From: Hippea jasoniae
GTDB lineage: Bacteria; Campylobacterota_A; Desulfurellia; Desulfurellales; Hippeaceae
NCBI RefSeq assembly: GCF_000744435.1
Contig: NZ_JQLX01000014.1
Coordinates: 62,001 to 126,000 of the forward strand
Reading direction: 5' to 3'
DNA length: 64,000 nucleotides
Both the position numbers and the translations under genes were made by a program. Shown one piece after another: positions 25,233 to 34,033 of the stretch (position 1 is its first letter; every line of letters begins with the position of its first letter). The notes under the pieces were generated by a model. That model made no database searches. It was given only the letters and a program-made list of their open reading frames with translations, and had not been told where the DNA came from.

Positions 25233-27334
25233 AAACCGATAAACTGTTTGAGCTGATAAAAGACATACATGCGGGTGCTTTTCAGCAAAAGGGGTGGCCG
25301 TATATTTTAAAAAAGATAGAGGAGTTTTTTGGTGTAGATGTGGCTTTTTTTGGCCATTTTGAGGATGAGGAGTTTATCTGTAGCACTTCAAATGGGAATA
25401 TCAGCTGTAAAGTAGACAACTGCGAGGCAAAAGTTTCAGAATATGTAATGAAAACCAGGCAGCCGGTTATTCTGGTTGATTACAAAACTTCAAAATATGC
25501 TAGCAAGTTCTGGATAGAAAAGGGGATTGAAAGCCTTGTTGCTGTACCCGTGTTTTACGATGGTGATATCTTTGGCGTGCTGCAGATTACTTCTTTTAAA
25601 AAAAGACGGTTTTCAAAAGGTGTATTGCTTAAGCTTGAATCTATCGCCTCTATTCTTTCGTTTGTGCTGTATAACCTAAAAAAACTCTCATCCAGACAGA
25701 CGCTTCTTGATTTGATGATCCATGAGTTTGAATTTTTCTACTCGCAGAAACTGCCAGACTTTTTTAATGAAGATGAGCTGAAAAAATGGATTGTTGACTA
25801 TCTTAAAAATATTTTGAAGATCACAAACTCACAGGCTGTGGGTTTTATATTTCCCAGGGAGGAGATATTTGTAGCTGTCGGAAAAACAGATGGTGAGGAA
25901 ACCTATTATGTATATTTTTCAAAATCATCGCCGCCCAAGGATTGGATACTCTATCAGATCTGGGAAAAACAGATAAGGGATGTTGTTTTGTATAGTGAGC
26001 TTGATAAATTTTCTATCAATATATCAGAAATGGCTCAGAAGCTTGACATAAAGGAAGGGTTGTTTGTACCGGTTACCCATGAGGGTGAGATTGTTGTGGC
26101 TATGGGGTTTGGATTTGATAAAAAGATTGATATCGATAAAGATTATAAACTTGCCCTTCAAAATAGTGCCACACATCTTGCATTTATGCTTATTGCTGCA
26201 AAGAATCTCTCTATTTTGAGCAATGAGCTGATAGATGTGGAGGAGAGCTTTCTTGAGTCGTTTGTTTTGATGATGGAGGCAAGAGATAGTTATACAAAGG
26301 GGCATTCAAAGCGTGTTGCTTATTATGCCAAAAAGATTGCGCAGGCTTTAGGGCTGGATGCAAAACAGCAGGAAAAGATATATCTATCCGGTTTATTACA
26401 TGATGTGGGAAAAATAGGAATCCCTGACAATATTCTGCTTAAACCGGGAAAGCTAACGCCCAATGAATACAACATAATCAAGTATCATGCTGAGTTTTCA
26501 TATAAGATTATCAAAAACATCAAACGGTTTGAGGATATTGCATATTTTGTTAGATACCATCATGAGCGATGCGATGGTAGTGGCTACCCAAAGGGGCTTT
26601 TGTGTCATGATATACCAGTTGGCGCAAGGATTCTTGCCATTGCTGATGTGTTTGATGCTATAACCACCACAAGGCCATACAGAAAAAAACTATCACCCCA
26701 GAGGGCTTTGGAAGTGCTTGAGGAGATGAAAGGCCAACTTGATAGAGATATTGTTGAAAAGGCAAGTGATGTGTTAAAAGAGGGCTACAAAGAGCTACAG
26801 GATATGGAGGAAGCAAGGGCGTTTATGCCACTTACGGTAGAAAATATCAGGATGCAGATTTTTACAACAGACTACATGACAGGGCTTTTGAGAAGAAAGC
26901 AGTTTGTTGATGCTGTTAATGAGCTGATAAAGGCGCAGGAGAGGTTTTGCGTTTTTTACATAGATATAAAAAACTTAAGCTACATCAACTACAGCTATTC
27001 GATGGAGGTAGGAGATAAGATTATCCTTTATACGGCGGATATTTTGAAGAATATAAAAGAAGTGGAGTATTTAGCAAGAACAGAGCCTGATGCGTTTTAT
27101 TTTGTTTATAAGGGTAAGGTGGACTACGGTCTTTATGCAACCCTTCTAAAAAGGCGAATAAAGGATTATGTGATAGATAGACTTGCAAAAGAGGAGATGA
27201 TGCTTGGAAGCTTTAAAAAACTCATCGATTATTATGTAGCTTTTGCTGAGTATATTCCTGGCAAGGGTGTTGAGGATTTGATGTATGAGTGTAAAAAAAG
27301 AAAAAAGGAGATAGAGGAGCTTTTGTATGATTAA
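25229..27334 (+). CDS. GAF-HD-GYP-degenerate GGDEF signalling protein
   Basis: Soluble c-di-GMP phosphodiesterase candidate of 701 residues. An N-terminal GAF domain (about 10-150) and a second GAF-like region (about 175-325) precede an HD-GYP domain (about 340-510) with HDVGKIGIPD, YHHERCDGSGYPKGL and DVFDAITTTRPYR. After it (about 545-690) is a GGDEF fold (TDYMTGLLRRKQF) whose active motif reads RTEPDAF instead of GGDEF, so it cannot cyclise GTP and may sense a nucleotide. The gene overlaps the M18 gene by four bases (ATGA). The input ligand is unknown. Confidence 0.9.
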   Translation: MKTDKLFELIKDIHAGAFQQKGWPYILKKIEEFFGVDVAFFGHFEDEEFICSTSNGNISCKVDNCEAKVSEYVMKTRQPVILVDYKTSKYASKFWIEKGIESLVAVPVFYDGDIFGVLQITSFKKRRFSKGVLLKLESIASILSFVLYNLKKLSSRQTLLDLMIHEFEFFYSQKLPDFFNEDELKKWIVDYLKNILKITNSQAVGFIFPREEIFVAVGKTDGEETYYVYFSKSSPPKDWILYQIWEKQIRDVVLYSELDKFSINISEMAQKLDIKEGLFVPVTHEGEIVVAMGFGFDKKIDIDKDYKLALQNSATHLAFMLIAAKNLSILSNELIDVEESFLESFVLMMEARDSYTKGHSKRVAYYAKKIAQALGLDAKQQEKIYLSGLLHDVGKIGIPDNILLKPGKLTPNEYNIIKYHAEFSYKIIKNIKRFEDIAYFVRYHHERCDGSGYPKGLLCHDIPVGARILAIADVFDAITTTRPYRKKLSPQRALEVLEEMKGQLDRDIVEKASDVLKEGYKELQDMEEARAFMPLTVENIRMQIFTTDYMTGLLRRKQFVDAVNELIKAQERFCVFYIDIKNLSYINYSYSMEVGDKIILYTADILKNIKEVEYLARTEPDAFYFVYKGKVDYGLYATLLKRRIKDYVIDRLAKEEMMLGSFKKLIDYYVAFAEYIPGKGVEDLMYECKKRKKEIEELLYD

Positions 27335-28721
27335 TAGGGTTGTTGAGATTTTTAAGGAGATAAGCAGTATTCCGAGATGTTCGTATAATTGTGATGCTAT
27401 TTCTTTATGGCTGTGTATGTGGGCAAACACCCATCACTTTAATTGCAAAAAGGATGATGCTTTCAATGTTGTTATCGATATACCAGCATCAAATGGTTAT
27501 GAGAGCAAACCCGTAATAGCCCTTCAGGGACATATGGATATGGTTTGCGAAAAAACAAAAGATTCCAATCACGATTTTAAAAAAGACCCTATTGAGGTGT
27601 ATGAAGAGGATGGGTGGCTTAAGGCAAAGGATACGACATTGGGTGCAGATGATGGTGTGGCTTTAGCCATCGCTCTTGCCATCGCTGAGGATAAAACAAT
27701 CCCTCATCCAGCTTTGAAGCTTCTGTTTACAGCAGATGAGGAGGTGGGTCTAAAAGGTGCAATGGCTTTAAAAAAGGGATTTTTTAAGGCAGATAAACTG
27801 ATAAATATCGACTCAGAGACAGAGGGGGAGTTTGTTGTTGGCTGTGCTGGTGGGGAGGATAGCGACATTGAGTTTGTTGTTCACAGACAACAACCAGAGT
27901 TGAATAATTTTGTTAGAATTGAGATTGGTGGTCTAAAGGGCGGCCATTCAGGTATGGAGATTGCAAAAAAGAGGCTTAACGCCATAAAAGTTTTAACAGA
28001 TATCCTTAACTGGTTGTTTGAGAAGGCTGAGCTTGCAGATATTGGTGGTGGCAATATGAGAAATGCAATACCTTCAGAGGCATCTGCTGTTGTTGCAATA
28101 GATGGTGAGATAGACAAAAAAGAGCTGCTTGAGAGATTAAAAGAGAAGTATGCCGATTTTGAGGATATCGATTTAATGAGTATCAATATTGAAAAGGCTC
28201 AGAAAACCGATGTTGTAAACAAAGAAGATTTTATAAAATTAATTGATGTTTTAGATAGGCTACCTCATGGTGTTTATAAAATGTATAACGATGAGATAGT
28301 GCATACATCAAACAACCTTGCTGTGGTAAAGATGGATAGCGATAAAATAATAATCTCCACCAACCAGAGAAGCTTATCTGAGGATGGCCTTGATGAGATA
28401 ACAGGCAGAATTAAAGAAGTAGCCGATAGATTTGGTTTATCGTTTAATACTCACAGTCGCTATCCATCATGGACGCCAAAAGAAGAATCCCCACTTTTAA
28501 ATGAAGCCTGCAGGCTGTATGAGAGGATGTATTCAAAAAAACCTGTAGTTAAGGTAATTCATGCTGGACTTGAATGCGGCATAATAGGCTCAAAGGTTGA
28601 AGGCATAGATATGATTTCTCTTGGACCTGATATAGAGTTTGCTCACACACCCAAAGAAAGACTTAATTTAGCCTCACTTGAGAGGGTTTATAACTTTATC
28701 GTAGAGTTGCTAAAACAATGA
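27327..28721 (+). CDS. pepD: Aminoacyl-histidine dipeptidase (PepD, M20C)
   Basis: Zinc dipeptidase of 464 residues that splits dipeptides such as Xaa-His. Metal ligands and catalytic residues: LQGHMDMVCEK (about 67-77), TTLGADDGVALA, the acidic base in TADEEVGLKGA, and the C-terminal HAGLECGIIG. The central lid/dimerisation domain contains KGGHSGMEI. Length is normal for PepD. It overlaps the HD-GYP gene by eight bases and mobB by four. Confidence 0.93.
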   Translation: MINRVVEIFKEISSIPRCSYNCDAISLWLCMWANTHHFNCKKDDAFNVVIDIPASNGYESKPVIALQGHMDMVCEKTKDSNHDFKKDPIEVYEEDGWLKAKDTTLGADDGVALAIALAIAEDKTIPHPALKLLFTADEEVGLKGAMALKKGFFKADKLINIDSETEGEFVVGCAGGEDSDIEFVVHRQQPELNNFVRIEIGGLKGGHSGMEIAKKRLNAIKVLTDILNWLFEKAELADIGGGNMRNAIPSEASAVVAIDGEIDKKELLERLKEKYADFEDIDLMSINIEKAQKTDVVNKEDFIKLIDVLDRLPHGVYKMYNDEIVHTSNNLAVVKMDSDKIIISTNQRSLSEDGLDEITGRIKEVADRFGLSFNTHSRYPSWTPKEESPLLNEACRLYERMYSKKPVVKVIHAGLECGIIGSKVEGIDMISLGPDIEFAHTPKERLNLASLERVYNFIVELLKQ

Positions 28722-29224
28722 GCTGCGAGGTTTTTGGCTTTGTAGGTAATTCTGGTAGTGGAAAAACAACATTGATTGAAAAGTTGATAACGATCTTTTC
28801 AAAAAAGGGTTATAGCGTTGGTGCAGTAAAGCATGATGCGCATGATTTTGAGATAGATTATCCAGGTAAGGATTCATACAGGATGAAACATGCAGGTGCT
28901 AAAAGGGTTGTGCTTTCTTCAAAGGATAAGCTGGCTTTGATTGAGGATAGGACAAAAGAAAAACCGCTAAAGGAGATTATAACCATGTTTGATGATTGCG
29001 ATTTTGTGTTTGTTGAGGGATACAGGCTTGAGGATTTAAAAAAGATAGAGGTTCACAGAAGCTCAATAAGTAAGCATTACCTTGTTAATGAAGGAATAAG
29101 AAATATTGTGCTTGTTGCAACGGATGAGAAGGTTTCGCTACCCTGCAGGACTGTTAACATAAATGATGTTGAAAGAATTGCAGAGTTTATTGAAAATTAC
29201 AAAAGACTGAATGGTCATACTTAA
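28718..29224 (+). CDS. mobB: Molybdopterin-guanine dinucleotide biosynthesis protein MobB
   Basis: Small GTPase-like adapter (168 residues) assisting MobA in attaching GMP to molybdopterin. P-loop GNSGSGKTTL is at residues 10-19; then AVKHDAHDFEID and a switch/metal region DSYRMKHAGA. The conserved VEGYRLEDLKKIEV lies near residue 105. No mobA gene is in the window. With the Mo/W importer, moaA and moaC it shows the host makes pterin-based Mo or W enzymes. It overlaps the neighbouring genes on both sides. Confidence 0.93.
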   Translation: MSCEVFGFVGNSGSGKTTLIEKLITIFSKKGYSVGAVKHDAHDFEIDYPGKDSYRMKHAGAKRVVLSSKDKLALIEDRTKEKPLKEIITMFDDCDFVFVEGYRLEDLKKIEVHRSSISKHYLVNEGIRNIVLVATDEKVSLPCRTVNINDVERIAEFIENYKRLNGHT

Positions 29225-30257
29225 TATTGAACCCGCCACGAACTTCTCAGGTGGTGTTAATCAAACGATTATTAACTCCATATATCTGAAACAGGCAGGG
29301 CATGAAGTTGTTGTTGCATGTCAAAAAGACTCACCGGTTCACAAAAGGCTAAGGGATAACGGTATAGAGTGTATTTTTATAGAGGAAAAAGAGATTTTTA
29401 AATCTGCTGCTGTAATTCGTAATTTTTTAAGCAAAAGAAAGATTGATATTGTACACACACACCACTCAAGGGGTCATAAAATCGGCTTGTGGGCAACATT
29501 TTTTAAGGATGTTAAGTTGGTTGTTCAACGCAGCGTGCTGTTTCCTACTGTCAATCTATTTAAATACCACAATCCGCGTGTGAATATGTTTATCGCAAAC
29601 TCTTATGCTGTAAAAGAGGTGTTAAGAAAATATTTTGTGCCAGAAAAAAAGATAAGGGTTGTTTATAGCTGTGTGGATAACAAGCGTTTAGAGAAGTATC
29701 CTGCAGAGGATGTTAAAAAAGAGTTTGGTTTTGAAGGTGTTGTGTTTGGTGTTGTGGGTAACTATTCATCATTTAAAGGCCATGACATTGCACTTGAGGC
29801 GTTTGGTGTGCTTAAAGATAGAGCAACGCTTGTTTTTGTTGGCAAGGATACAGAAGAGCTAAGGGATAAGGCAGCTGCAATGGGTGTTTTAGATAGGGTT
29901 AAGATTCTGGGTTTTAGGGTAGATGCAACAAGGATTATGAATGGTTTTGATGTGTTGATTGTGCCATCACTGCTTGAGAGTTTTCCCAATGTTGCAGTTG
30001 AGGCGTTTTTTTTGGGTGTGCCTGTGATTGGCAACAATGTTGGTGGCATCAAAGAGCTTCTTGGAGGAGGAAGGGGAATTTTGGTAAATCCTACTTCAGA
30101 GTCACTAAAAGAGGCTATGAAAAGTTTTTTGAAAATGGATAAAGAAAAAATAAACAGCATGACCAAAAAGGCGTTTGAGTTTGCACAGAATAATTTAACA
30201 CCGCAGGCAAAAATAAAAAGGCTTATTGAGGTTTATCAAGAGGTTTTGAATGATTGA
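29211..30257 (+). CDS. Glycosyltransferase family 4 (GT-B fold)
   Basis: Retaining-type sugar transferase of 348 residues, probably in LPS or surface-glycan assembly. The N-terminal domain has a FSGGVNQTI acceptor-site segment; the C-terminal domain starts near GVVGNYSSFKGHD (about 182) and contains the donor-site VPSLLESFPNVAVEA with its E-x7-E pattern. It lies among mobB, an acyltransferase and GmhB; the latter two support an envelope role. Donor and acceptor sugars cannot be predicted. It overlaps mobB by 14 bases. Confidence 0.88.
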   Translation: MVILNIEPATNFSGGVNQTIINSIYLKQAGHEVVVACQKDSPVHKRLRDNGIECIFIEEKEIFKSAAVIRNFLSKRKIDIVHTHHSRGHKIGLWATFFKDVKLVVQRSVLFPTVNLFKYHNPRVNMFIANSYAVKEVLRKYFVPEKKIRVVYSCVDNKRLEKYPAEDVKKEFGFEGVVFGVVGNYSSFKGHDIALEAFGVLKDRATLVFVGKDTEELRDKAAAMGVLDRVKILGFRVDATRIMNGFDVLIVPSLLESFPNVAVEAFFLGVPVIGNNVGGIKELLGGGRGILVNPTSESLKEAMKSFLKMDKEKINSMTKKAFEFAQNNLTPQAKIKRLIEVYQEVLND

Positions 30258-31071
30258 GGTTGTATATAGATTTTTGAAGATTTTGCCTTTTGGGCTTTTG
30301 AAGATAATTATGAGGTTTTTTGCTGTTTTGTTTTATGTGGCACTTAAAAAAAGGCGAAAAATTACGCAAAAGAATATAAAGCTTGCCATAGGCGGCAGCT
30401 ATAAAGCCATGGCATTAAAGAGCTATTTTTATTTTGCCGATATGCTTGCAACAAACATTAAATACCTTGGTAATATGGATTATATTAAAAAGCATGCCGC
30501 AGTGAGGGGGCTTGAGTATTTTAAAAAAGCCAAAGCTTCAGGAAATGGTGTGATTGTTGCAACAGCTCATTTTTCAAACTGGGAGATGTTAGCATGCCTG
30601 AGTTTTTTTCTTGGTGAAGGTATATATGTGATGGCTCGTCCCATCGATGTAGAAAGTGTGGAAAAACTGATAAAACGCATCAGGGAATCCTGTGGCAATA
30701 AGGTTTTATCATCGCGAATAAGTGCTTTTGAGTTTATAAAACTTTTAAAAAACAACGCCGTGCTGGGTATTTTGATCGATCAGGCAGGCGGCGATGGCTC
30801 CTTTAGAGTTGATTTTTTTAATAGAAAAGCTAAAGTAAGTGAAAGCGTTGGAGTATTTGCATGCAGGTTGAATGTGGCAGTTGTGCCAGCTTATTTAGAA
30901 GAAGAAAATGGTAGATTTACATTGGTGTTTGAAGAGCCTATCGTCTGTGATAAAACAAAGCCCAGGGATGAGGCAATCTATGATGTTATGCAAAGACTTT
31001 ATAATAGATTTGAATCATGGATAAGATGCAAACCATACAAATACTTCTGGATGCACAACAGATGGAAGTAA
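30250..31071 (+). CDS. LpxL/HtrB-like lysophospholipid acyltransferase
   Basis: Membrane-associated acyltransferase of 273 residues that would add a secondary acyl chain to lipid A or a related precursor. An N-terminal hydrophobic helix (about 12-32) anchors it. The catalytic H-x4-E motif is in ATAHFSNWEML (near 103), and the second block is LGILIDQAGGDGS, slightly unlike the usual DQ segment. The length is on the short side for LpxL. It sits between a glycosyltransferase and GmhB, consistent with LPS assembly. It overlaps both neighbours. Confidence 0.88.
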   Translation: MIEVVYRFLKILPFGLLKIIMRFFAVLFYVALKKRRKITQKNIKLAIGGSYKAMALKSYFYFADMLATNIKYLGNMDYIKKHAAVRGLEYFKKAKASGNGVIVATAHFSNWEMLACLSFFLGEGIYVMARPIDVESVEKLIKRIRESCGNKVLSSRISAFEFIKLLKNNAVLGILIDQAGGDGSFRVDFFNRKAKVSESVGVFACRLNVAVVPAYLEEENGRFTLVFEEPIVCDKTKPRDEAIYDVMQRLYNRFESWIRCKPYKYFWMHNRWK

Positions 31072-31595
31072 AGGCTGTGTTTTTAGACAGAGATGGAACG
31101 ATAATTGAGGATGTAAATTATTTAAGCAGGCTTGAGGATGTAAAACTTATAAAAGGCACGAATGAGGCGATTGAGCTTTTAAAAAACAACGGTTATAAGG
31201 TAATCGTTGTCTCCAATCAATCAGGAGTTGGCAGGGGATATTTTACAGAATCGTTTGTGAGAAAAACGCATGAATATATCAACACTCTATTAAACAATAA
31301 AATCGATGCATTCTACTTCTGCCCCCATAAGCCTGAGGATAACTGCAGCTGCAGAAAACCAAAGACAGGTATGATCGATGAGGCTGTTAAGCATTTCAAT
31401 ATAGATAAAGAAAATTCTTTTGTAATTGGCGATAAGGAAAGCGATGTTGAACTTGGTATAAATGCAGGCATTACACCTATTTTGGTATTAAGCGGGTATG
31501 GCAGGCAGTACAAAGACTCAACAAAAGCAGAATTGATTTTTGAAAATCTTTATGAGGCTGCAAAATGGATTTGCCAGAAGGATTCTACGGCATAA
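31062..31595 (+). CDS. gmhB: D-glycero-D-manno-heptose-1,7-bisphosphate 7-phosphatase (GmhB-type HAD)
   Basis: HAD-superfamily phosphatase of 177 residues in ADP-heptose synthesis for the LPS core. The nucleophile motif is FLDRDGTII (7-15), motif II VVSNQSGVGRGYF, a zinc loop CPHKPEDNCSCRKP (three Cys and a His, family-specific) and motif IV GDKESDVELG. I chose ATG 31062, which overlaps the acyltransferase end by 10 bases and puts the nucleophile at the usual place; an in-frame start 15 codons up is improbable. It overlaps thiE by 31 bases. Confidence 0.92.
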   Translation: MEVKAVFLDRDGTIIEDVNYLSRLEDVKLIKGTNEAIELLKNNGYKVIVVSNQSGVGRGYFTESFVRKTHEYINTLLNNKIDAFYFCPHKPEDNCSCRKPKTGMIDEAVKHFNIDKENSFVIGDKESDVELGINAGITPILVLSGYGRQYKDSTKAELIFENLYEAAKWICQKDSTA

Positions 31596-32164
31596 TTGAC
31601 TATAGATTTGGTTGCATAGAATCGGCAAAAAAGCTTATAGATTTTGGAGTGAAAATTATTCAATATCGCTGCAAGAATAAAACAGATAGAGAACTATTAA
31701 AGGAGGCTAAAATAATTAGAGAGCTTACCCATAAAAATGGTGTTATGCTTATTGTTGACGATAGGGTTGATATAGCTTTGATTGTTGGTGCAGATGGCGT
31801 GCATGTTGGCGATAAAGATATTCCGCCCTGTGAAATTAGAAAGATTGTGCCTGAAGGCTTTATTATCGGATATTCTACCCATTCTGTTGAGGATGTTAAG
31901 AATGCAAAATGTTGCGATTATATCGGGGTTGGGCCTGTTTTTGAGACAACCACAAAGGATAAACCACACCCTGCAATAGGTATCAAAACAGCAGAAGAGA
32001 TGGTTAAAATTAGCAAATACCCTGCATATTTAATCGGTGGCATTGCCCTTGAAAATATTCATCTAATTAAAGGTATCGGGGCAAGGGGCTTTGTAAGTGT
32101 AAGGGAAGTGCTCAAAAATGATTTTGAACATTTTAAGGAGATGTTAAGGATATGGCACTCATAG
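31565..32164 (+). CDS. thiE: Thiamine-phosphate synthase
   Basis: Joins the pyrimidine and thiazole halves of thiamine. TIM-barrel protein of 199 residues with the ThiE motif series: IIQYRCKNK (usual QLR-K region), VDDRVDIAL, GADGVHVGDKD, YSTHSVED, GVGPVFETTTK and LIGGIALENI. TenI is an alternative, but the GPVF-TTTK loop and STH favour ThiE. The ATG has a nearby GAGG inside gmhB. ThiC is encoded 23 kb away. It overlaps moaA by 13 bases. Confidence 0.88.
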   Translation: MDLPEGFYGIIDYRFGCIESAKKLIDFGVKIIQYRCKNKTDRELLKEAKIIRELTHKNGVMLIVDDRVDIALIVGADGVHVGDKDIPPCEIRKIVPEGFIIGYSTHSVEDVKNAKCCDYIGVGPVFETTTKDKPHPAIGIKTAEEMVKISKYPAYLIGGIALENIHLIKGIGARGFVSVREVLKNDFEHFKEMLRIWHS

Positions 32165-33114
32165 ATAGATTTGGAAGATTGATCAACTATTTAAGAATCT
32201 CTGTGACCGATAGATGTAACTTTAGATGTATATACTGCATGCCAAAAGAGGGTATTGCATGGAAACCTATGGAGGAGATTTTGACATATGAACAGATCAG
32301 GGATTTTGTAGATGTTGCAGCCAAACTTGGTATAGAAAAGATCAAGTTAACAGGCGGTGAGCCTCTTGTAAGAAGGGGACTTGATAGACTTGTTGAGATG
32401 TTGAGTCAGATTAAAGGAATCAAGGAGATCTCTTTAACAACAAACGGTAGCTTGCTAAAAAACTACGCAAAAAACCTAAAAAAAGCAGGACTGAGCAGAA
32501 TTACTGTTAGCCTTGATACATTAAAGAAGGATAAATTCAGGCTTATCAGCAGATTGGGCAATCTTGATGATGTGTTTGAGGGGTTTGATGCTTTGTTTGA
32601 TGCGGGTTTTGAAAATTCAAAAATCAATACCGTTGTTATGAAGGGTATAAATGACGATGAGGTTATTGAGCTTGTTGAGTTTGCTATATCAAGGGGTGTT
32701 GATATAAGGTTTATTGAGTTTATGCCAACAGATACTGTAAAAAACTGGCAGAGCTATTTTGTGTCAATAAACGATGTGAAGCGTATGATTGCAGAGCGTT
32801 TTTTGCTTAAACCATCTCAAAAAAGCTCAAACGGACCTGCTGTTTATTTCGATGTTGAAAATATATCTGTAGGTTTTATTACGCCACTTTCTAAGAATTT
32901 CTGTAGCCAGTGCAATAGAGTTAGGCTCTCAAGCGATGGTTATATCATACCCTGCCTTGGACATAGCGATAAAATCGATGTAAAGAGTTATTTGAGGAAG
33001 GGCGATTTAGAGGGCGTTATGAAAGCTATAATTGAGGCTATAGAAATTAAACCAAAGGAACATGCACTATTAAAAGAGCCGATTCATTCAAGCATGTCAA
33101 GTGTGGGAGGTTGA
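32152..33114 (+). CDS. moaA: GTP 3',8-cyclase MoaA
   Basis: Radical-SAM enzyme (320 residues) for the first step of molybdopterin synthesis. The N-terminal cluster motif is DRCNFRCIYCMP (about 19-30), followed by LTGGEPLVRRGL. The C-terminal second Fe-S site shows CSQCNRVRLSSDGYIIPCLG. The protein ends in GG, as active MoaA does; that tail is needed for activity. It overlaps thiE and is followed directly by moaC. Confidence 0.96.
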   Translation: MALIDRFGRLINYLRISVTDRCNFRCIYCMPKEGIAWKPMEEILTYEQIRDFVDVAAKLGIEKIKLTGGEPLVRRGLDRLVEMLSQIKGIKEISLTTNGSLLKNYAKNLKKAGLSRITVSLDTLKKDKFRLISRLGNLDDVFEGFDALFDAGFENSKINTVVMKGINDDEVIELVEFAISRGVDIRFIEFMPTDTVKNWQSYFVSINDVKRMIAERFLLKPSQKSSNGPAVYFDVENISVGFITPLSKNFCSQCNRVRLSSDGYIIPCLGHSDKIDVKSYLRKGDLEGVMKAIIEAIEIKPKEHALLKEPIHSSMSSVGG

Positions 33115-33115
33115 G

Positions 33116-33589
33116 GTGGATTTCAGTCATTTCAATGAGCAGAAGCGGGCAAAGATGGTGGATGTAAGCAAAAAAGAACCAACATTGCGTATCGCAAGGG
33201 CATATGGAGAGGTTAAACTTTCAGAGAAGGCGTATATAGCTGTAAAAGAAGGTAGAGTTAAAAAGGGCGATGTATTGGCTGTTGCCCAAGTAGGTGGTAT
33301 TATGGGTGCAAAACAGACTCCCTATCTTATACCTATGTGCCATCCGTTAAATATTGAGGGTGTTGATATAAATTTTGAGATGGATGATGAAAATAATACG
33401 ATTAAAATCTTCTCAGAGGTGAAGATTACACATAAAACGGGTGTTGAAATGGAGGCATTGACTGCCGTATCTATTGCGGCATTAACAATTTATGATATGT
33501 GTAAGGCGATTGATAGGGCAATAGAGATAAAGCAGATCAAGCTTATCTACAAAGAAGGTGGAAAAAGCGGTATATTCAAAGCCCAATAA
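33116..33589 (+). CDS. moaC: Cyclic pyranopterin monophosphate synthase MoaC
   Basis: Partner of MoaA; turns 3',8-cyclo-GTP into cyclic pyranopterin monophosphate. Protein of 157 residues with MVDVSKKEPT near the N-terminus, IPMCHPLNIEGVDI and GVEMEALTAVS, and the closing MCKAIDRA region; the active-site Lys and Asp blocks are in place. I set the start at GTG 33116, five bases after GGGAGG. A GTG at 33101 lies before that site and would overlap moaA. It ends the long overlapping operon. Confidence 0.94.
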   Translation: MDFSHFNEQKRAKMVDVSKKEPTLRIARAYGEVKLSEKAYIAVKEGRVKKGDVLAVAQVGGIMGAKQTPYLIPMCHPLNIEGVDINFEMDDENNTIKIFSEVKITHKTGVEMEALTAVSIAALTIYDMCKAIDRAIEIKQIKLIYKEGGKSGIFKAQ

Positions 33590-33649
33590 TTAAAGTATAG
33601 ACAAACCTTTCCAAATTTTATAAGTTAAAACATAAAAAGGAGGTGAAAG

Positions 33650-34030
33650 ATGAAAAGAATTATTACTGTTCTATTTTTACTGCTGGCTATTTTATATGGA
33701 TTGAATAGCTTTGCTATAGATGTTGAAAATATTGTGTGTGGAAGCGGTGTAAAAAACAGACAGATTATAAATCCATCGGATGAGTTTAAGGTTGGTGGTA
33801 AAGTCTGGTGTTTAAGCATAATTACACATATCAAAAAGCCCACCTTTATTATTCATCGATGGGTTTTTGAGGGAAGACATTTCGATGTAAAACTAAAGGT
33901 TTTACCCTATAGAAGATTTAGAACATGGTCTTACAAAACCATATATCCATCGATGAAAGGCGTATGGAAGTTAGAGATTCTGGATAGCAATAAAAATTTG
34001 TTGAAAGAAAAAATATTTGTAGTGAGGTAG
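33650..34030 (+). CDS. DUF2914-family exported protein
   Basis: Small secreted or periplasmic protein of 126 residues with a signal peptide (about 1-22: TVLFLLLAILYGLNSFA). The mature part matches DUF2914: VCGSGVKNRQIINP, KVWCLSIITHIKKP, IHRWVFEGR, RTWSYKTI and GVWKLEILD. No function is known for the family. AAAAGGAGGTG precedes the ATG. It starts 60 bases after moaC and is followed after three bases by a soluble chemoreceptor gene, so the two may act together. Confidence 0.8.
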   Translation: MKRIITVLFLLLAILYGLNSFAIDVENIVCGSGVKNRQIINPSDEFKVGGKVWCLSIITHIKKPTFIIHRWVFEGRHFDVKLKVLPYRRFRTWSYKTIYPSMKGVWKLEILDSNKNLLKEKIFVVR

Positions 34031-34033
34031 GGT

